This document shows positions 5,856-12,167 of a DNA stretch of 14,673 nucleotides, in pieces. This DNA is from JBQCHF01 sp051953655 (GTDB taxonomy: Bacteria > Actinomycetota > Actinomycetes > Motilibacterales > Motilibacteraceae), in contig JBQCIO010000359.1 in the NCBI GenBank assembly GCA_051953655.1, forward strand, positions 1-14,673, given 5' to 3'. Numbering within the stretch: position 1 is the first letter of the stretch; each line of letters begins with the position of its first letter. A program made the translations under genes and the position numbers. Below the pieces are notes generated by a model that worked only from the letters and a program-made list of their open reading frames with translations, was not told the origin of the DNA and did not search any database.

Positions 5856-5945
5856 GACCACGTCCTCAGTGAAGCGGACGACGGCCGTTCGCGCACCGAA
5901 GGAGAGGCTGGCCTTCCCTCGCCGGGTCGTCCGGCCAGGGTCCGC

Positions 5946-5975
5946 GCAGACGGCCGCAGACGGCCGCAGACAGCC
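5946..5975. repeat. 10-bp tandem repeat, three copies
   Basis: GCAGACGGCC occurs at 5946-5955 and 5956-5965, then GCAGACAGCC at 5966-5975. It lies between the VIT1-family gene start and the hairpins at 5977-6027, where it may fall in the transporter's promoter region. Confidence 0.9.
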
Positions 5976-5976
5976 G

Positions 5977-6027
5977 ACGACCCCGGCACCGTGGTCCGGT
6001 GCCGGGGTCGTGCGGGACGCGTCCCGC
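5977..6027 (-). terminator. Two adjacent strong hairpins ending the 61-aa gene
   Basis: ACGACCCCGGCACC (5977-5990) pairs perfectly with 5998-6011 around a 7-nt loop (14 bp). Next to it, GCGGGACGCGTCCCGC (6012-6027) is a perfect palindrome that ends directly at the stop codon of the 61-aa gene (6028-6030). No T-tract follows. The position fits termination of minus-strand transcription before the VIT1-family promoter. Confidence 0.75.
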
Positions 6028-6213
6028 CTAGTGCCCGAGCAGCCCGCCGAGCTTGCCCATGAGGTCGCTCGGGTCCACCCCGAGCTGCGAGAGCAGGTCC
6101 GAGTGCTGCTGCGGGTCGACCTTGTCCGGCAGCTGCTGCTCAGCCTGCTGGGCCTTGTCGTGCTCGCCCTGCGAGCGCAGGAGGTCGAGGATCTGCTGCT
6201 TGTCGATCTGCAT
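6028..6213 (-). CDS. Small conserved actinobacterial protein, 61 aa
   Basis: The start is ATG 6211-6213, behind AGAGGA with about 7-nt spacing; the frame is open further upstream without a signal. The sequence is MQIDKQQILDLLRSQGEHDK (1-20), AQQAEQQLPDKVDPQQHSDL (21-40), then LSQLGVDPSDLMGKLGGLLGH. It is a soluble, Gln/Asp/Leu-rich helical protein. I recall short Streptomyces proteins with the same pattern (ILxLLR..GDHDKAxQAExxLPDxVD...LLxxxGIDPxxL), so it looks like a conserved family of unknown function. It may bind another protein through the amphipathic helices. It ends in two strong hairpins, so it is probably a single-gene or short transcription unit. Confidence 0.8.
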   Translation of the reverse strand: MQIDKQQILDLLRSQGEHDKAQQAEQQLPDKVDPQQHSDLLSQLGVDPSDLMGKLGGLLGH

Positions 6214-6335
6214 CGTCACGTCCTCTTTCGTCCGCTGGTCCGGAAGGACGTCTCCCTGGAACGTCACGGGAGGTCCCTCCGCCGACCCGACACGGCTGCC
6301 CTCTGCACCAGCGGCGAACCCTCGTGCGGGCTCGG

Positions 6336-6350
6336 CCTCCGGAGCGGAGG
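6336..6350 (-). terminator. Short hairpin after the four-helix membrane protein gene
   Basis: CCTCCG (6336-6341) pairs with CGGAGG (6345-6350) around the 3-nt loop GAG. It begins 18 nt past the stop at 6369 on the minus strand. The stem is short and lacks a T-tract. Confidence 0.4.
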
Positions 6351-6368
6351 GAGGGCGACAGCGACGTG

Positions 6369-6812
6369 TCAGACCCGGAGCCGGGAGCGCAGCCGCCCGG
6401 CCGGGCCCTCGCCGGAGGCGGCACGGCGGGGCACCGCCGCCACCACCGGCGGGGTGGCGGCCACCGCGCAGCCGATGGCGGCCAGGGCGGCGGCCAGCGT
6501 GGCGGCCAGCGGCCCGCGCTCGCTCATTCCGGACAGGGCACCGGCCACCAGGACCAGGGCGACCGCGCCCAGCAGGGGCATCGGGCGGCGGGACACCCGC
6601 AGCTTGCCGCGGCGGTCGTCGTCGGCGACGGCGAGCGCGCACAGCAGGAGCTGCGGCACGCAGGCGGCGGCCATCAGCGCGTAGGGCGCGACCTGGGCGT
6701 GGATCCCCCCGGTGCGGACCACGAGGGCCGCCCCGGCGAGCAGGACGACGCCCACCGCCGTGCGGGTCAGGGCTCCCTGCAACTGCTGCCGGCTCGGCAC
6801 GCGCTCGCTCAC
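6369..6812 (-). CDS. Four-helix integral membrane protein, 147 aa
   Basis: GTG start at 6810-6812, preceded by GAGGAGG with 5-nt spacing, which decides the start. Four hydrophobic segments are visible at about 17-33, 42-63, 77-95 and 101-125. A charged loop DDDRRGKLRVSRRP (64-77) lies between helices 2 and 3, and a basic cytoplasmic tail ends RLRSRLRV. I do not recognise a named family; many actinobacteria have such small membrane proteins without a known role. It lies 155 nt upstream of the 61-aa gene on the same strand, with a short hairpin between them, so co-transcription is uncertain. Confidence 0.8.
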   Translation of the reverse strand: MSERVPSRQQLQGALTRTAVGVVLLAGAALVVRTGGIHAQVAPYALMAAACVPQLLLCALAVADDDRRGKLRVSRRPMPLLGAVALVLVAGALSGMSERGPLAATLAAALAAIGCAVAATPPVVAAVPRRAASGEGPAGRLRSRLRV

Positions 6813-7037
6813 GACGACCTCCTCGGCAGGTGCGGGGCCGTTCTGAGCCGACCCGGACGACGAGGGCCGGCCGGCGGTGGCCGTCCTCGTCCCGGCATCG
6901 ACCGTGAGCCGGCCGATGCGCGATGGATGACGCTCGTCGAGGCTACGTGGCCGGGGGTTTCCGGACAGGGCACTTGGGCAGGACGGGTGGTCCCTCGCAC
7001 CTGCGCCGTCAGGGAGGCAGGCGGCGGCAGCCCGCCG

Positions 7038-8012
7038 TCAGAGCAGGACGCGCACCGGTCCGGCGGACCGTCCGAGGTGGACGACCGGGGTGGCGGCCAC
7101 CGCGTCCAGCCCGGGCGAGGCGGCCCCGAGCGCCCGCAGGGCGGCGACCAGCAGCGCGTGCCGCGGCCGGTCGGCGCCGTCCTCGATCTTCAGGGCCACC
7201 GCCGAGCCGTCCGGCAGCGCGGCGGCGTAGACGCCCTCGGCGCCGTCCTTGGCCACCAGCCCGGGCACCGCGCGCATCACCGCGGTGACGTGCCGGTGGG
7301 TGCCGCCGACCAGCTCGGGGTGGGCGGACATGGCCTCGGCCACCCGCCGCGCGGGCGACCCGGCCGGCGCGGTGACCAGCGCGGAGAACGCGCGGGCCAG
7401 CCCGCGCAGGGTGAGGGCGAGCACCGGGGCGCCGCAGCCGTCGACGCCGACGGCCGCGACCGGCTCGCCGGCCATCCGCTCCACCGTGCCGCGGACGGCC
7501 ACCTGCAGCGGGTGGTCCGGCTCCCGGTAGGTCCGCAGCGGCCACCCGTTGACGACGCAGGTGGCGAGCATCGCCGCGTGCTTGCCCGAGCAGTTCATGA
7601 GCACCCGCTCGGGGCCGCCGCCGGCGCGGACGTGGGCGAGCAGGGCGTCGTCGTCCAGCGGCCAGTCCGGCGGGGTCTGCAGGGCCGCGTCGTCCAGTCC
7701 CGCCCCGGCCAGCACCGCACGGGCGGTGCGCACGTGGAACGGCTCGCCGGAGTGGCTGGAGGCGGCGAGGGCGAGCTGCTCCCCGGCGAGGTCCAGCCCG
7801 GCCTCGAGCATGCCGGTGGCCTGCAGCGGCTTGTTCGAGGACCGCGGGAACACCGGCTCGTCGACGGCGCCGACGGCCAGCACCTCGCGGCCGTCCGCGG
7901 CGAGCGCGAGGACGCTGCCGCGGTGGCGGCTCTCCACGAACCCGTCCCGCAGGACCTCGGCGACGACCGGGGCGGGCCGGTCGGATGCGGCTGGGAGGGG
8001 ACGATCGGGCAT
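7038..8012 (-). CDS. Type II asparaginase (PF06089, Rhizobium etli-like)
   Basis: A 324-aa enzyme hydrolysing L-asparagine to aspartate and ammonia. It is of the asparaginase II family typified by the inducible Rhizobium etli enzyme, which is unrelated to E. coli AnsA/AnsB. Signature segments in order: ESRHRGSVLAL (27-37), PRSSNKPLQATG (56-67) with the Ser-x-x-Lys catalytic pair, SSHSGEPFH (85-93), MNCSGKHAAML (139-149), VDGCGAPVLAL (190-200) and ALKIEDGA (273-280). Cys141 and Cys193 match the conserved cysteines. The length is normal, and with no signal peptide it is cytoplasmic. The start ATG 8010-8012 fits a leaderless promoter: TAGCGT lies 7 nt upstream. That promoter is in the 24-nt gap after the rsiG-like gene, so the gene can be expressed separately from the two genes before it. 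Confidence 0.93.
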   Translation of the reverse strand: MPDRPLPAASDRPAPVVAEVLRDGFVESRHRGSVLALAADGREVLAVGAVDEPVFPRSSNKPLQATGMLEAGLDLAGEQLALAASSHSGEPFHVRTARAVLAGAGLDDAALQTPPDWPLDDDALLAHVRAGGGPERVLMNCSGKHAAMLATCVVNGWPLRTYREPDHPLQVAVRGTVERMAGEPVAAVGVDGCGAPVLALTLRGLARAFSALVTAPAGSPARRVAEAMSAHPELVGGTHRHVTAVMRAVPGLVAKDGAEGVYAAALPDGSAVALKIEDGADRPRHALLVAALRALGAASPGLDAVAATPVVHLGRSAGPVRVLL

Positions 8013-8025
8013 GGCGGGGACGCTA
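8013..8025 (-). promoter_or_regulatory. Leaderless-type -10 element of the asparaginase gene
   Basis: On the minus strand TAGCGT (8020-8025) lies 7 nt before the ATG at 8012, and no ribosome-binding site lies between them. Confidence 0.55.
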
Positions 8026-8036
8026 GCGAGCCCGGC

Positions 8037-8687
8037 TCAGCCTTCCGGCAGCAGGTCCTCCACCCGCGCGCGGCCGTCCTGGTAGCGCCGGCCGACCTCG
8101 GCGGTGAGGGCGTCCATGACGTCCTGCACCCTGCGCCGGTTGGCCGAGACCCCCCGCTCGACCTCCTGAACCCGGTCCAGCGCGGCGCGCAGCCCCTCCT
8201 CGCTCTGGCCGTCGACGTCGGAGACGCCGACGTCGGCGATGAGCTGCTCCACCGACCGCCGGTGCTCGTCGACCCGGGAGGGCTCGACGGTGAGGAAGCG
8301 CCCCAACCCGTGGTCGCTGCGCCCGGCGGGGTCGGTGAGGGCGGCGGTGAGCCGGGCGACGAGCTCGGCGTCGTCGCCGCCATGCGTGGAGGGAACGGAC
8401 GACGCCGACGGCACCGTGGCCGCCGTGGCCGCCGTGGCCTCGGCGGCATCAGCGCCGCCGCCGCGCCGGTCGAGCTCGGCGCGCAGCAGGTCCGCGCGCC
8501 CCTGCAGCATGCGCCGAACGTAGGAGAGGTCGGCCTCCTCCTGCTCGGCGTCGCGCCGGCGGGCCCGCAGCTCCTCCAGCGGCAGCTCGCCGAGGTCGTC
8601 GAGGAAGCCCTCGCCGAGCACGCGGTCGATCCGGCGCCGGCCGCCCGGCATCGGGTCGGTGCTGGCCTGCGCGCTCTCGCTGCTCAT
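8037..8687 (-). CDS. rsiG: RsiG-like c-di-GMP-dependent anti-sigma factor (AmfC family)
   Basis: A 216-aa protein matching Streptomyces RsiG, which holds the sigma factor WhiG inactive when loaded with a c-di-GMP dimer. The diagnostic motif E(X)3S(X)2R(X)3Q(X)3D occurs twice with every position intact: Glu51, Ser55, Arg58, Gln62, Asp66 in the first helix, and Glu177, Ser181, Arg184, Gln188, Asp192 in the second. The N-terminus, DRVLGEGFLDDLGELPLEEL (21-40), is also family-typical. Helices 1 (about 36-76) and 2 (about 162-212) would pair as an antiparallel coiled coil; the linker holds an Ala/Thr low-complexity stretch (80-100). The start ATG 8685-8687 overlaps the stop of the BKACE gene (ATGA) and has a GGGAG site, so the pair is translationally coupled. 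Its partner sigma factor is not in the window. Older annotation may say aerial mycelium formation protein. Confidence 0.92.
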   Translation of the reverse strand: MSSESAQASTDPMPGGRRRIDRVLGEGFLDDLGELPLEELRARRRDAEQEEADLSYVRRMLQGRADLLRAELDRRGGGADAAEATAATAATVPSASSVPSTHGGDDAELVARLTAALTDPAGRSDHGLGRFLTVEPSRVDEHRRSVEQLIADVGVSDVDGQSEEGLRAALDRVQEVERGVSANRRRVQDVMDALTAEVGRRYQDGRARVEDLLPEG

Positions 8688-9580
8688 CGGGCTCCCCCGT
8701 CGGGATCGGACTGGCTCGCGTGGGCCGGCACCGTGGGGGCTCCCCCGGTCCGGCGGTCCTTGACGTGCAGCATCTCGCGCGCCTCCTGCGGCGTCATCGG
8801 TGGCCGCTGGGCGAGCGTGGCCAGGGCGGCGGCACGTTCGACCAGCGGCACGTTGCTGCCCACCTGCTCGCCGGGGGCGTAGGTCAGCGTGTCCTCCATG
8901 CCCACCCGCAGGTGGCCGCCGGCCGACAGGGCCGCCAGCGCGACGGCCAGCGTGGTCCGGCCCACCCCGGTGGCCGACCAGCTCGCCCCCTCGGGCAGCG
9001 CCCGGACCGCGGCGACCAGCGCCTCGGCCGTGCCGGGCATGCCGCCGGGCACCCCCATGACCAGGTCGCAGTGGACGTGCCCGCCGTAGGGCAGGCCGTG
9101 CTTGTCCAGCAACCGGTTCATGGCGGTGACGTGGCCGAGGTCGAACAGCTCGTACTCGGGCACGACCTCCAGGTCCCGCGCCTTCTCGTGCAGCCGGACC
9201 ATGAACGGCCAGGGGTTGAGGAAGACGTCGGCGCCGAAGTTGACCGTGCCGCAGGTGAGCGAGCAGGAGTCGGGCGCGGCGTCGAGCACCCGCAGCCGGT
9301 CCTCCAGCGGGTCGTGCACGCTGCCGCCGGTGGACAGCTGCACCACGAGGTCGGTGCTCTCCCGCAGGGCCGCGACGGTGTCGCGCAGGCGGCCGAGGTC
9401 GAGGGTGGGCGCGGCGTCGTCGTCGCGGATGTGCACGTGGACCAGGGCGGCGCCCGCGGCCTGGCAGGCGACGGCCTGCTCCACCAGCTCCTCGAGGGTG
9501 ACCGGCAGCCCGGGCGCGTCGGCCTTGGCGGTCTCGGCCCCGGTGGGGGCGACCGTGATCAGCGTCCGGGCAGCGGGCAT
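8684..9580 (-). CDS. BKACE-family beta-keto acid cleavage enzyme (DUF849)
   Basis: A 298-aa TIM-barrel enzyme of the BKACE family, typified by 3-keto-5-aminohexanoate cleavage enzyme (Kce) of lysine fermentation. The family condenses a beta-keto acid with acetyl-CoA, giving acetoacetate and a new CoA ester. Signatures: TVAPTGAETAKAD (9-21), AGAALVHVHIRDDD (42-55) with the metal-binding His48 and His50, the VQLSTGG strand (80-86), PEYELFDLGH (141-150), GHVHCDLVMGVPGGMPG (167-183) and HLRVGMEDTL (223-232) with Glu229 at the third metal ligand position. The true substrate cannot be told from sequence, and the family is diverse. It overlaps the rsiG-like gene by 4 nt. On the minus strand CACGAT lies 6 nt before the ATG, suggesting a leaderless start. 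It is divergent from the DUF4388 gene across 252 bp. Confidence 0.92.
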   Translation of the reverse strand: MPAARTLITVAPTGAETAKADAPGLPVTLEELVEQAVACQAAGAALVHVHIRDDDAAPTLDLGRLRDTVAALRESTDLVVQLSTGGSVHDPLEDRLRVLDAAPDSCSLTCGTVNFGADVFLNPWPFMVRLHEKARDLEVVPEYELFDLGHVTAMNRLLDKHGLPYGGHVHCDLVMGVPGGMPGTAEALVAAVRALPEGASWSATGVGRTTLAVALAALSAGGHLRVGMEDTLTYAPGEQVGSNVPLVERAAALATLAQRPPMTPQEAREMLHVKDRRTGGAPTVPAHASQSDPDGGAR

Positions 9581-9832
9581 GCGCGCATCGTGCCACGGTC
9601 GGGCGATCGGGGTGTGGCGTCGTCCACCGGCGCCCGGGGCGGGCTGCTCACGCTCCTGCCTCGACGGCGCTCAACGTGTCCACCGCACGTGCCGATGCTG
9701 GAGAGGCTGCGGGAGGCGGGACGTCCCTCCGGCAGGGACCGCCGGCTGCGCGGCTGCGCCGGCCGGCACGACCGGACGAGGACGTCCGGCGGGAACGAGC
9801 CGACGAGCGCGACGTCGACGGGAGGTGCGGGC
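9581..9832. other. Divergent intergenic region between the BKACE and DUF4388 genes
   Basis: This stretch must hold promoters for both directions. On the plus strand CAACGTGT (9672-9679), 11 nt, then GCCGATGC (9691-9698) resembles the sigma-28/WhiG pattern TAAAGTTT-N11-GCCGATAA at 5 of 8 and 6 of 8 positions. The ribosome-binding site GGGAGG is at 9820-9825. The match may be chance. Confidence 0.35.
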
Positions 9833-11611
9833 GTGGCGGGTGAGGGCGGCAGCACCAGCGTCGAGGCCGTCCTGACCGACCTCGCCGCCCGGGCAGCCAC
9901 CGGCTGCCTGTCGGTGCGCGACGAGCAGGGCGCCCAGGCCGAGCTCTACCTGCGCGACGGCCAGGTCTACGCGGTCACGGTGCCCGGCCGCCGTCCTCGG
10001 CTCGGCGCCCGGCTCACCACCTCCGGCGCGCTCGACCCGGCCCGGCTGGCCGAGGCGCTGGAGGTCCAGCGCACCGAGCTGCAGGGCTGGCGGCTGGGCG
10101 AGCTGCTGGTGCACCTGGGGCACGTGGACCGAGCCGTGGTCGAGGCCTACGTCGTCGAGCAGCTCGAGGACGCGGTGACCGACCTGCTCGGCTGGCCCGT
10201 GGTGGCCTGGCGGTTCCGCCCGAACCGGCGCACCCGCCAGGACGTCGCGCCCCCGTCCGACGTCGCCGAGCTGCTCGCGCACGCCCGGTCCCGCCGGGTG
10301 GAGTGGGCCACCGTCGTGGCCGAGACCGGCGGTGCGCTGGGCGTGCCCGAGCTGGTGGACCGCGACGACCCCTTCACCTCCCCCGACGACCCGCTCGACG
10401 GGGCGGACGGCTCGCGGGCGCCGCTGGACCCGGCCCAGTGGGCCCTGCTCAGCCGGGTGGACGGGCGACGGACCCTCGGGATGCTCGCCACCGCCTGCGG
10501 CCTCACGCTCTTCGAGGCCGGTCAGGTCGTGCGGCACCTGCTGGCCCAGGGGCTGGTCACCGTCCGCCGGCCGGTGGTCGTGCCGGACGACCCGGAGCCG
10601 TCCGCGGCTCCCGCGCCCGCGGTGGCACCGGCCGCCGCGGCCGCGCCCCCTCTCGCGCCGGCGCCGGCGCTGCCGGCCGGACCCCTGCCGGCCCGGCCCG
10701 GCTCCCCTGCCGCCGTGGAGGACGACGAGGCCCGCCGCCGCCGGGAGGCCGAGGAGATCGCGTCGCTGCTGCAGGCGCGGGCCGAGGCCGACGCGGCCGC
10801 GCGCCGGGCCCGGCGGCTCGCCCGGCACGCCGACACCGCCGCCCCGGGTCCGACGGCACCGGCAGAGCCCGACGAGCCGGCCGTCACCGACGAGCAGGTC
10901 CAGTCCCAGCCCGTGGCGCCGGTCGCTCCGGACGTCGCCGTCGCCGGGCTCCCGGCCGAGGCGGAGGGCGAGGGCCAGGGTGCGGACGCCGCGGCGGCCG
11001 AGCCCGCGGGCGCACCACCGCTGGAGCCCGACCCGGCACCCGAGGGCGAGCTCGAGCCGGAGCCGGCACCCGAGCAGCCCCAGCCCGATCCCGAACAGTC
11101 CGACCGTGAGCAGCGCGAGGCGGCCGAGCGTGAGCGGCAGCTGGCCCTGCAGGTGCTCGCCGCGGTGCCGCGCATGCGACCGCCGGTCGAGCCGGCCGCG
11201 GACGCCGCCGACGTCATGACGGCGGCCACGTCGGTGGATGAGTCACTGGCGTCGGAGTCGATGGCGGCGGTTCCGGAGGCAGCGGCGTCCGTCGCGACGG
11301 TGCCGCTGGTCGCCGACCTCACCGACAGCGGGCTCGGGGCCGGCGACCTCGGCGCCCCTCCGGCGGAGCCGACCGAGCCCAGCGAGCCCACCGACAGCTG
11401 GACCTTCCCGCAGGCGCCGCGGACGCCGGTGCCCGTGACCGACGGCTACGCCCCCTCGATCGGTCTCGCGGACACCGCCGCGCTGCTGCGCGAGCTGACC
11501 AACCTCGGCGTCGACGAGTCCGACCGGCCGCGGCTGCCCTCCCCCACGGCGCGTCCGACGGCGACGGCCCCGCTGCCCGAGCGCCGCCGGCGCCGGCTGT
11601 TCGGGCACTGA
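9833..11611 (+). CDS. DUF4388 domain protein with long disordered region
   Basis: 592 residues from the GTG at 9833-9835, chosen because GGGAGG lies 7 nt before it; the frame is open for 1.1 kb further upstream, but that part is only the antisense of the BKACE gene. Residues about 10-130 form a DUF4388 (PatA N-terminus-like) domain: VLTDLAARAATGCLSVRD (13-30), LYLRDGQVYAVTVPG (39-52), LGELLVHLGHVD (88-99). Residues about 198-246 look like a winged-helix domain (WALLSRVDGRRTLGML, then LFEAGQVVRHLLAQGLVTVRR). Residues 250-540 are Pro/Ala/Glu-rich and disordered, with one charged helical stretch (296-331) and another (422-446). A short conserved-looking tail, IGLADTAALLRELTNLGV (543-560), precedes RRRRRLFGH. 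DUF4388 proteins often sit in signalling or motility systems. No membrane helix is present. Confidence 0.85.
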   Translation: MAGEGGSTSVEAVLTDLAARAATGCLSVRDEQGAQAELYLRDGQVYAVTVPGRRPRLGARLTTSGALDPARLAEALEVQRTELQGWRLGELLVHLGHVDRAVVEAYVVEQLEDAVTDLLGWPVVAWRFRPNRRTRQDVAPPSDVAELLAHARSRRVEWATVVAETGGALGVPELVDRDDPFTSPDDPLDGADGSRAPLDPAQWALLSRVDGRRTLGMLATACGLTLFEAGQVVRHLLAQGLVTVRRPVVVPDDPEPSAAPAPAVAPAAAAAPPLAPAPALPAGPLPARPGSPAAVEDDEARRRREAEEIASLLQARAEADAAARRARRLARHADTAAPGPTAPAEPDEPAVTDEQVQSQPVAPVAPDVAVAGLPAEAEGEGQGADAAAAEPAGAPPLEPDPAPEGELEPEPAPEQPQPDPEQSDREQREAAERERQLALQVLAAVPRMRPPVEPAADAADVMTAATSVDESLASESMAAVPEAAASVATVPLVADLTDSGLGAGDLGAPPAEPTEPSEPTDSWTFPQAPRTPVPVTDGYAPSIGLADTAALLRELTNLGVDESDRPRLPSPTARPTATAPLPERRRRRLFGH

Positions 11612-11615
11612 ACCC

Positions 11616-11629
11616 CGCCCGGCCGGGCG
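11616..11629. other. Short GC palindrome between the DUF4388 and dtd genes
   Basis: CGCCCGGCCGGGCG is a perfect 14-bp palindrome, 4 nt after the DUF4388 gene stop. Without a loop it would form at best a 4-bp stem, so it is a weak terminator candidate. Confidence 0.3.
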
Positions 11630-11644
11630 CGCGGGCGGCCCCGG

Positions 11645-11656
11645 CAGGATGGGCGC
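11645..11656 (+). promoter_or_regulatory. Leaderless-type -10 element of dtd
   Basis: CAGGAT (11645-11650) lies 6 nt before the GTG at 11657, with no ribosome-binding site between them. The fit to TANNNT is partial. Confidence 0.4.
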
Positions 11657-12082
11657 GTGCGAGCGGTGGTGCAGCGGGTGCGTGGAGCGCGGGTGCGGGT
11701 GGCCGGCGAGGTCGTCGGCGCGGTCGAGGGCGAGGGCCTGCTGGTGCTCGTGGGCGTCACCCACGACGACACCGCGGCCCACGCGGAGCGGCTCGCGGCG
11801 AAGGTGCACGAGCTGCGCATCCTCGACGGCGAGCGCTCGGCGGCCGAGACCGGCGCCGGGCTGCTGGTCGTCAGCCAGTTCACCCTCTACGCCGACACCC
11901 GCAAGGGCCGGCGACCCTCCTGGTCGGCGGCGGCTCCGGGTCCGGTCGCCGAGCCCCTGGTCGACGCGGTGGTGGCGGCCCTGCGGGCCCGCGGCGCGCA
12001 CGTCGAGACCGGGGTCTTCGGCGCCGACATGGCCGTGGAGCTGGTCAATGACGGCCCGATGACCCTCCTGCTGGAGGTCTGA
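11657..12082 (+). CDS. dtd: D-aminoacyl-tRNA deacylase
   Basis: A 141-aa DTD. It removes D-amino acids (such as D-Tyr) and glycine wrongly attached to tRNA, acting as a proofreading enzyme in the cytoplasm. The start is MRAVVQRVRGARVRVAGEVV, standard for the family. Both catalytic signatures are present: SQFTLYADTRKGRRPSW (73-89), and the Gly-cisPro segment NDGPMT (131-136), where most relatives have NDGPVT. The length is normal for the family. The start GTG 11657 begins exactly where the family alignment starts. The gene lies 45 nt after the DUF4388 gene and probably has its own leaderless promoter. It is followed by a very long palindrome shared with the convergent ygfZ-like gene. Confidence 0.96.
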   Translation: MRAVVQRVRGARVRVAGEVVGAVEGEGLLVLVGVTHDDTAAHAERLAAKVHELRILDGERSAAETGAGLLVVSQFTLYADTRKGRRPSWSAAAPGPVAEPLVDAVVAALRARGAHVETGVFGADMAVELVNDGPMTLLLEV

Positions 12083-12097
12083 CCCCGGGCCTCCCGT

Positions 12098-12151
12098 CGT
12101 GATCAAGCAGAGATGGTGAAGCGTTCGCTTCACCATCTCTGCTTGATCACG
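12098..12151. terminator. Perfect 26-bp stem palindrome between convergent genes
   Basis: Bases 12098-12123 pair with 12126-12151 without a mismatch around TT (in practice a tetraloop or hexaloop). The arm begins CGTGATCAAGCAGAGATGGT. It lies 15 nt past the dtd stop and 16 nt past the ygfZ-like stop, well placed as a two-way terminator. Its length far exceeds what termination needs, so a mobile palindromic repeat is also likely. Confidence 0.85.
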
Positions 12152-12167
12152 GGATGAGCGGTGGGGG

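Noticed and set aside
6324..8882. Very long plus-strand open frame (over 850 codons)
   Set aside because: It runs antisense through the membrane protein, asparaginase and rsiG genes. Long shadow frames are normal at this GC content.
8688..9596. Upstream extension of the rsiG reading frame
   Set aside because: The frame is open across the BKACE gene in another phase, but the family N-terminus, the ATGA overlap and the ribosome-binding site place the start at 8687.
8720..9832. Plus-strand open frame in front of the DUF4388 gene, as an N-terminal extension of it
   Set aside because: It is exactly antisense to the well-supported BKACE gene and has low-complexity composition; the GGGAGG site at 9820-9825 fixes the GTG at 9833.
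9833..11611. Ribonuclease E or translocase-like protein, suggested by the Pro/Glu-rich middle
   Set aside because: No S1, DEAD-box or other matching domain is present; only the DUF4388 and winged-helix-like parts are recognisable.
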